A stretch of 6,494 nucleotides of DNA, taken from positions 1,649-8,142 of the forward strand of contig WTHH01000356.1 in the NCBI GenBank assembly GCA_011523195.1, in the 5' to 3' direction. Below, one piece after another: positions 5,034 to 6,494 of this stretch (positions are counted from its first letter, which is position 1; each line of letters opens with the position of its first letter). Under the pieces are notes generated by a model. That model did no database searches, had not been told where the DNA came from, and saw only the letters and a program-made list of their open reading frames with translations. The position numbers were made by a program, and so were the translations under genes. The DNA is from Verrucomicrobiales bacterium. GTDB taxonomy: Bacteria; Verrucomicrobiota; Verrucomicrobiia; Limisphaerales; UBA1096.

Positions 5034-6488
5034 CTATTTCCTCGGGCGCCGGGCTCGCGGCTGGGGCTTGGCCGTGCCCCATTTGGCCTTGCGGTCGCGC
5101 TCGTGGCGGGTGCGCTTGGGGTCGAGATATTTGCCGGCACGCACCGGTTCGTGTGAGGCCTTGGCGAACGCCTTCATCTTGGCCAAGCGATCCGGTTGCT
5201 CAGCCGCGATATTCGTTGATTCGCTGATGTCCTGGCTCAGGTCGTAAAGTTCCCACGGTCGATCGGGCTTGGTCTGGATCGCCTTCCACATTCCCTGCCG
5301 CACAGCGGTTTGGCCGCGGAATTCCCAGTATAACATCTTGTGTTTTTTCGTTTGCGCCTGGCCAAGCAGGGTGGGGAGAAAGGAGATGCCGTCAATGTCG
5401 TCGGGTGCCTTGGCTCCGGTCAATTCTGCGAGTGTTGGCAGGACGTCGGGTTGATAGAAAATCAGGTCGTTCACCTGACCGGGTTTGATCTTGCCGGGCC
5501 AACGAACGAGGTAGGGAATACGCAGGCCACCCTCGAACAGGTTGCCTTTGCCGCCACGAAACTCCGCGCCGTTTTTTGGATTCACATTGGGGCCGAAAAA
5601 GCCACGGGGATGTTTCGGGCTGCGAAACCGATCCTGACCGCCATTGTCGCCGGTGAAAAAAACGATCGTGTCCTTATTTAGTTTCAACTCGCGCAACAGG
5701 CTGAGCACCTGTCCGACGTTGTGGTCAACCATGCTCACCATGGCAGCGTAGTTTTTTACGTCCTGCGGGATGGCCGGATCGTTGATCCACGCCTCGCCCT
5801 CGTACAGCTTCCACGCGGGATCGTTCGCGGGGATGTCGTACATACCGTGCGGCGGTGTGATCGGGAAGTAACAGAAAAACGGGTTGTCCTTGTTTTCGCG
5901 GATAAACTTCAGACCCGCCTCCATGATCGGGTAATGCGCGTAAGACTCGCCCGATCGTCCGCCGATGTTGCCCTTCAGTTTCACCTCCTCGCTGTTGCGA
6001 ATGAGGTACGGCGGATAAAACGAGTGTGCGTGTACCTGATCATAGTAGCCGTAAAAAACATCGAAGCCGTGCTTCTCCGGCACACCGGTCGAATCGCGCC
6101 CACCACAACCCCACTTGCCGAAGCCGCCGGTCGCGTAGCCGATTTCCTTGAGGATCGAGGCGATAGTCGGCTCGCCCGCGCGCAGAGGAGTGCCGCCGTC
6201 GTTCGCGCGAACCGAGGCGTGCCCGGCGTGCTTGCCGGTCATTAGGTTACAGCGAAGTGGCGCACAAACCGGCGCACCCGCCAGAGCCGAAGTAAAACGT
6301 ATGCCCTCCTGCGCAAACCGGTCGATGTTCGGTGTCTTGATGTACGGGTTACCCATGTGTGACAACTCGAAGTAAGCGAGTTCGTCGGACATGATGTAAA
6401 CAATATTTGGATTCTTTGGCGGAGCAACTGCCAGTAATGAACTGGCAAGAAGAACTGAGGAAAGTATGGATAACAAACGCACGGCCAT
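5034..6488 (-). CDS. Secreted arylsulfatase A-type sulfatase with basic C-terminal tail
   Basis: A 484-residue type I sulfatase. Residues about 1-22 are a Sec signal peptide (hydrophobic LLSILSSVLLASSLLAV, cleavage near VAP). The core begins NIVYIMSDELAY with Asp35/Glu36 as likely metal ligands. The formylglycine motif is VCAPLRCNLMTGKHAGH: Cys75, Pro77 and Arg79 fit CxPxR, with Leu in the often Ser/Thr fourth position. Lys125 (FGKWGCGG), His214 (TPPHG), FTGDNGGQDRF (Asp281/Asn282) and Lys314 (FRGGKGNLFEGG) fit the remaining active-site residues. The last 29 residues (456-484) are strongly basic, rich in Lys, Arg and Pro, perhaps for binding an anionic polymer or the cell surface. It is the first gene visible in this run; only six bases upstream of its ATG are in the window, so its promoter and start context cannot be judged. 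Substrate unknown. Confidence 0.96.
   Translation of the reverse strand: MAVRLLSILSSVLLASSLLAVAPPKNPNIVYIMSDELAYFELSHMGNPYIKTPNIDRFAQEGIRFTSALAGAPVCAPLRCNLMTGKHAGHASVRANDGGTPLRAGEPTIASILKEIGYATGGFGKWGCGGRDSTGVPEKHGFDVFYGYYDQVHAHSFYPPYLIRNSEEVKLKGNIGGRSGESYAHYPIMEAGLKFIRENKDNPFFCYFPITPPHGMYDIPANDPAWKLYEGEAWINDPAIPQDVKNYAAMVSMVDHNVGQVLSLLRELKLNKDTIVFFTGDNGGQDRFRSPKHPRGFFGPNVNPKNGAEFRGGKGNLFEGGLRIPYLVRWPGKIKPGQVNDLIFYQPDVLPTLAELTGAKAPDDIDGISFLPTLLGQAQTKKHKMLYWEFRGQTAVRQGMWKAIQTKPDRPWELYDLSQDISESTNIAAEQPDRLAKMKAFAKASHEPVRAGKYLDPKRTRHERDRKAKWGTAKPQPRARRPRK
5039..5043 (-). promoter_or_regulatory. Ribosome binding site for the GTG-started dehydrogenase
   Basis: On the minus strand GAGGA lies inside the last codons of the upstream sulfatase, eight bases before GTG at 5030. 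It is the clearest Shine-Dalgarno match in the window and supports the GTG start and translational linkage with the sulfatase. Confidence 0.7.
5066..5073. repeat. Half-site GCTTGGCC
   Basis: Eight-base half within the basic-tail codons of the 6488 sulfatase. It lies inside a small inverted repeat, GGGGC (5063-5067) and GCCCC (5076-5080). Confidence 0.4.
5178..5189. repeat. Dispersed palindrome, partial copy CTTGGCCAAGCG
   Basis: The full ten-base core plus one flank. In the 6488 sulfatase it is read Arg-Leu-Ala-Lys, a second reading frame of the motif. Confidence 0.65.
5356..5367. repeat. Dispersed palindrome, one-mismatch copy
   Basis: GCCTGGCCAAGC differs at one base from the 12-base form. 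In the 6488 sulfatase it is read Leu-Leu-Gly-Gln-Ala-Gln, nearly identical to the signal-peptide stretch of the other sulfatase although at an unrelated place in the protein. Confidence 0.7.
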
Positions 6489-6494
6489 GAGAAT

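Noticed and set aside
5063..5080. Hairpin GGGGC/GCCCC around TTGGCCGT
   Set aside because: It lies within the coding end of the sulfatase with no T-run; probably incidental to GC-rich Ala/Pro codons.

Overview
The window is GC-rich and almost fully coded. All seven recognisable genes are on the minus strand, so they are transcribed from high to low coordinates. Two secreted sulfatases, a Tat-exported DUF1501 protein, weak or absent Shine-Dalgarno sites and general protein similarity point to the Planctomycetota/Verrucomicrobiota (PVC) group, probably a marine or aquatic member. That placement is inference from gene content and remembered family sequences; no marker gene is present.

In transcription order: a secreted arylsulfatase (6488-5034); a malate/L-lactate-type (Ldh_2) dehydrogenase starting with GTG three bases later (5030-3966); a 64-base gap; a fumarylacetoacetate hydrolase (FAH) family enzyme (3901-3101); a small cupin overlapping it as TAATG (3101-2772); a 70-base gap; a second sulfatase (2701-1244); a YfgD-like ArsC-family reductase overlapping it as ATGA (1247-909); a 64-base gap; and the N-terminal 281 residues of a DUF1501 protein (844 to the window edge). 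No intergenic stretch exceeds about 70 bases. I see no convincing terminator, promoter, RNA gene, insertion sequence or CRISPR array. The spacing suggests one operon or two to three closely stacked ones.

A plausible joint role is desulfation of sulfated polysaccharide or other organic sulfate esters outside the cytoplasm, with the dehydrogenase and FAH enzyme acting on the resulting 2-keto or 2-hydroxy acids inside. This is a hypothesis from neighbourhood only; no glycosidase, transporter or regulator is visible.

The most unusual signal is not a gene. A short palindrome, best form CCGCTTGGCCAAGCGG, recurs through the window in exact, near-exact and half-site forms. Its 8-base half GCTTGGCC/GGCCAAGC occurs at 13 loci, where a hand estimate predicts well under one. 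It lies mostly inside genes. In the best coding copies it is read in one frame, giving Leu-Gly-Gln-Ala in four unrelated proteins. It resembles in behaviour the HIP1 octamer of cyanobacteria, but with a different sequence.
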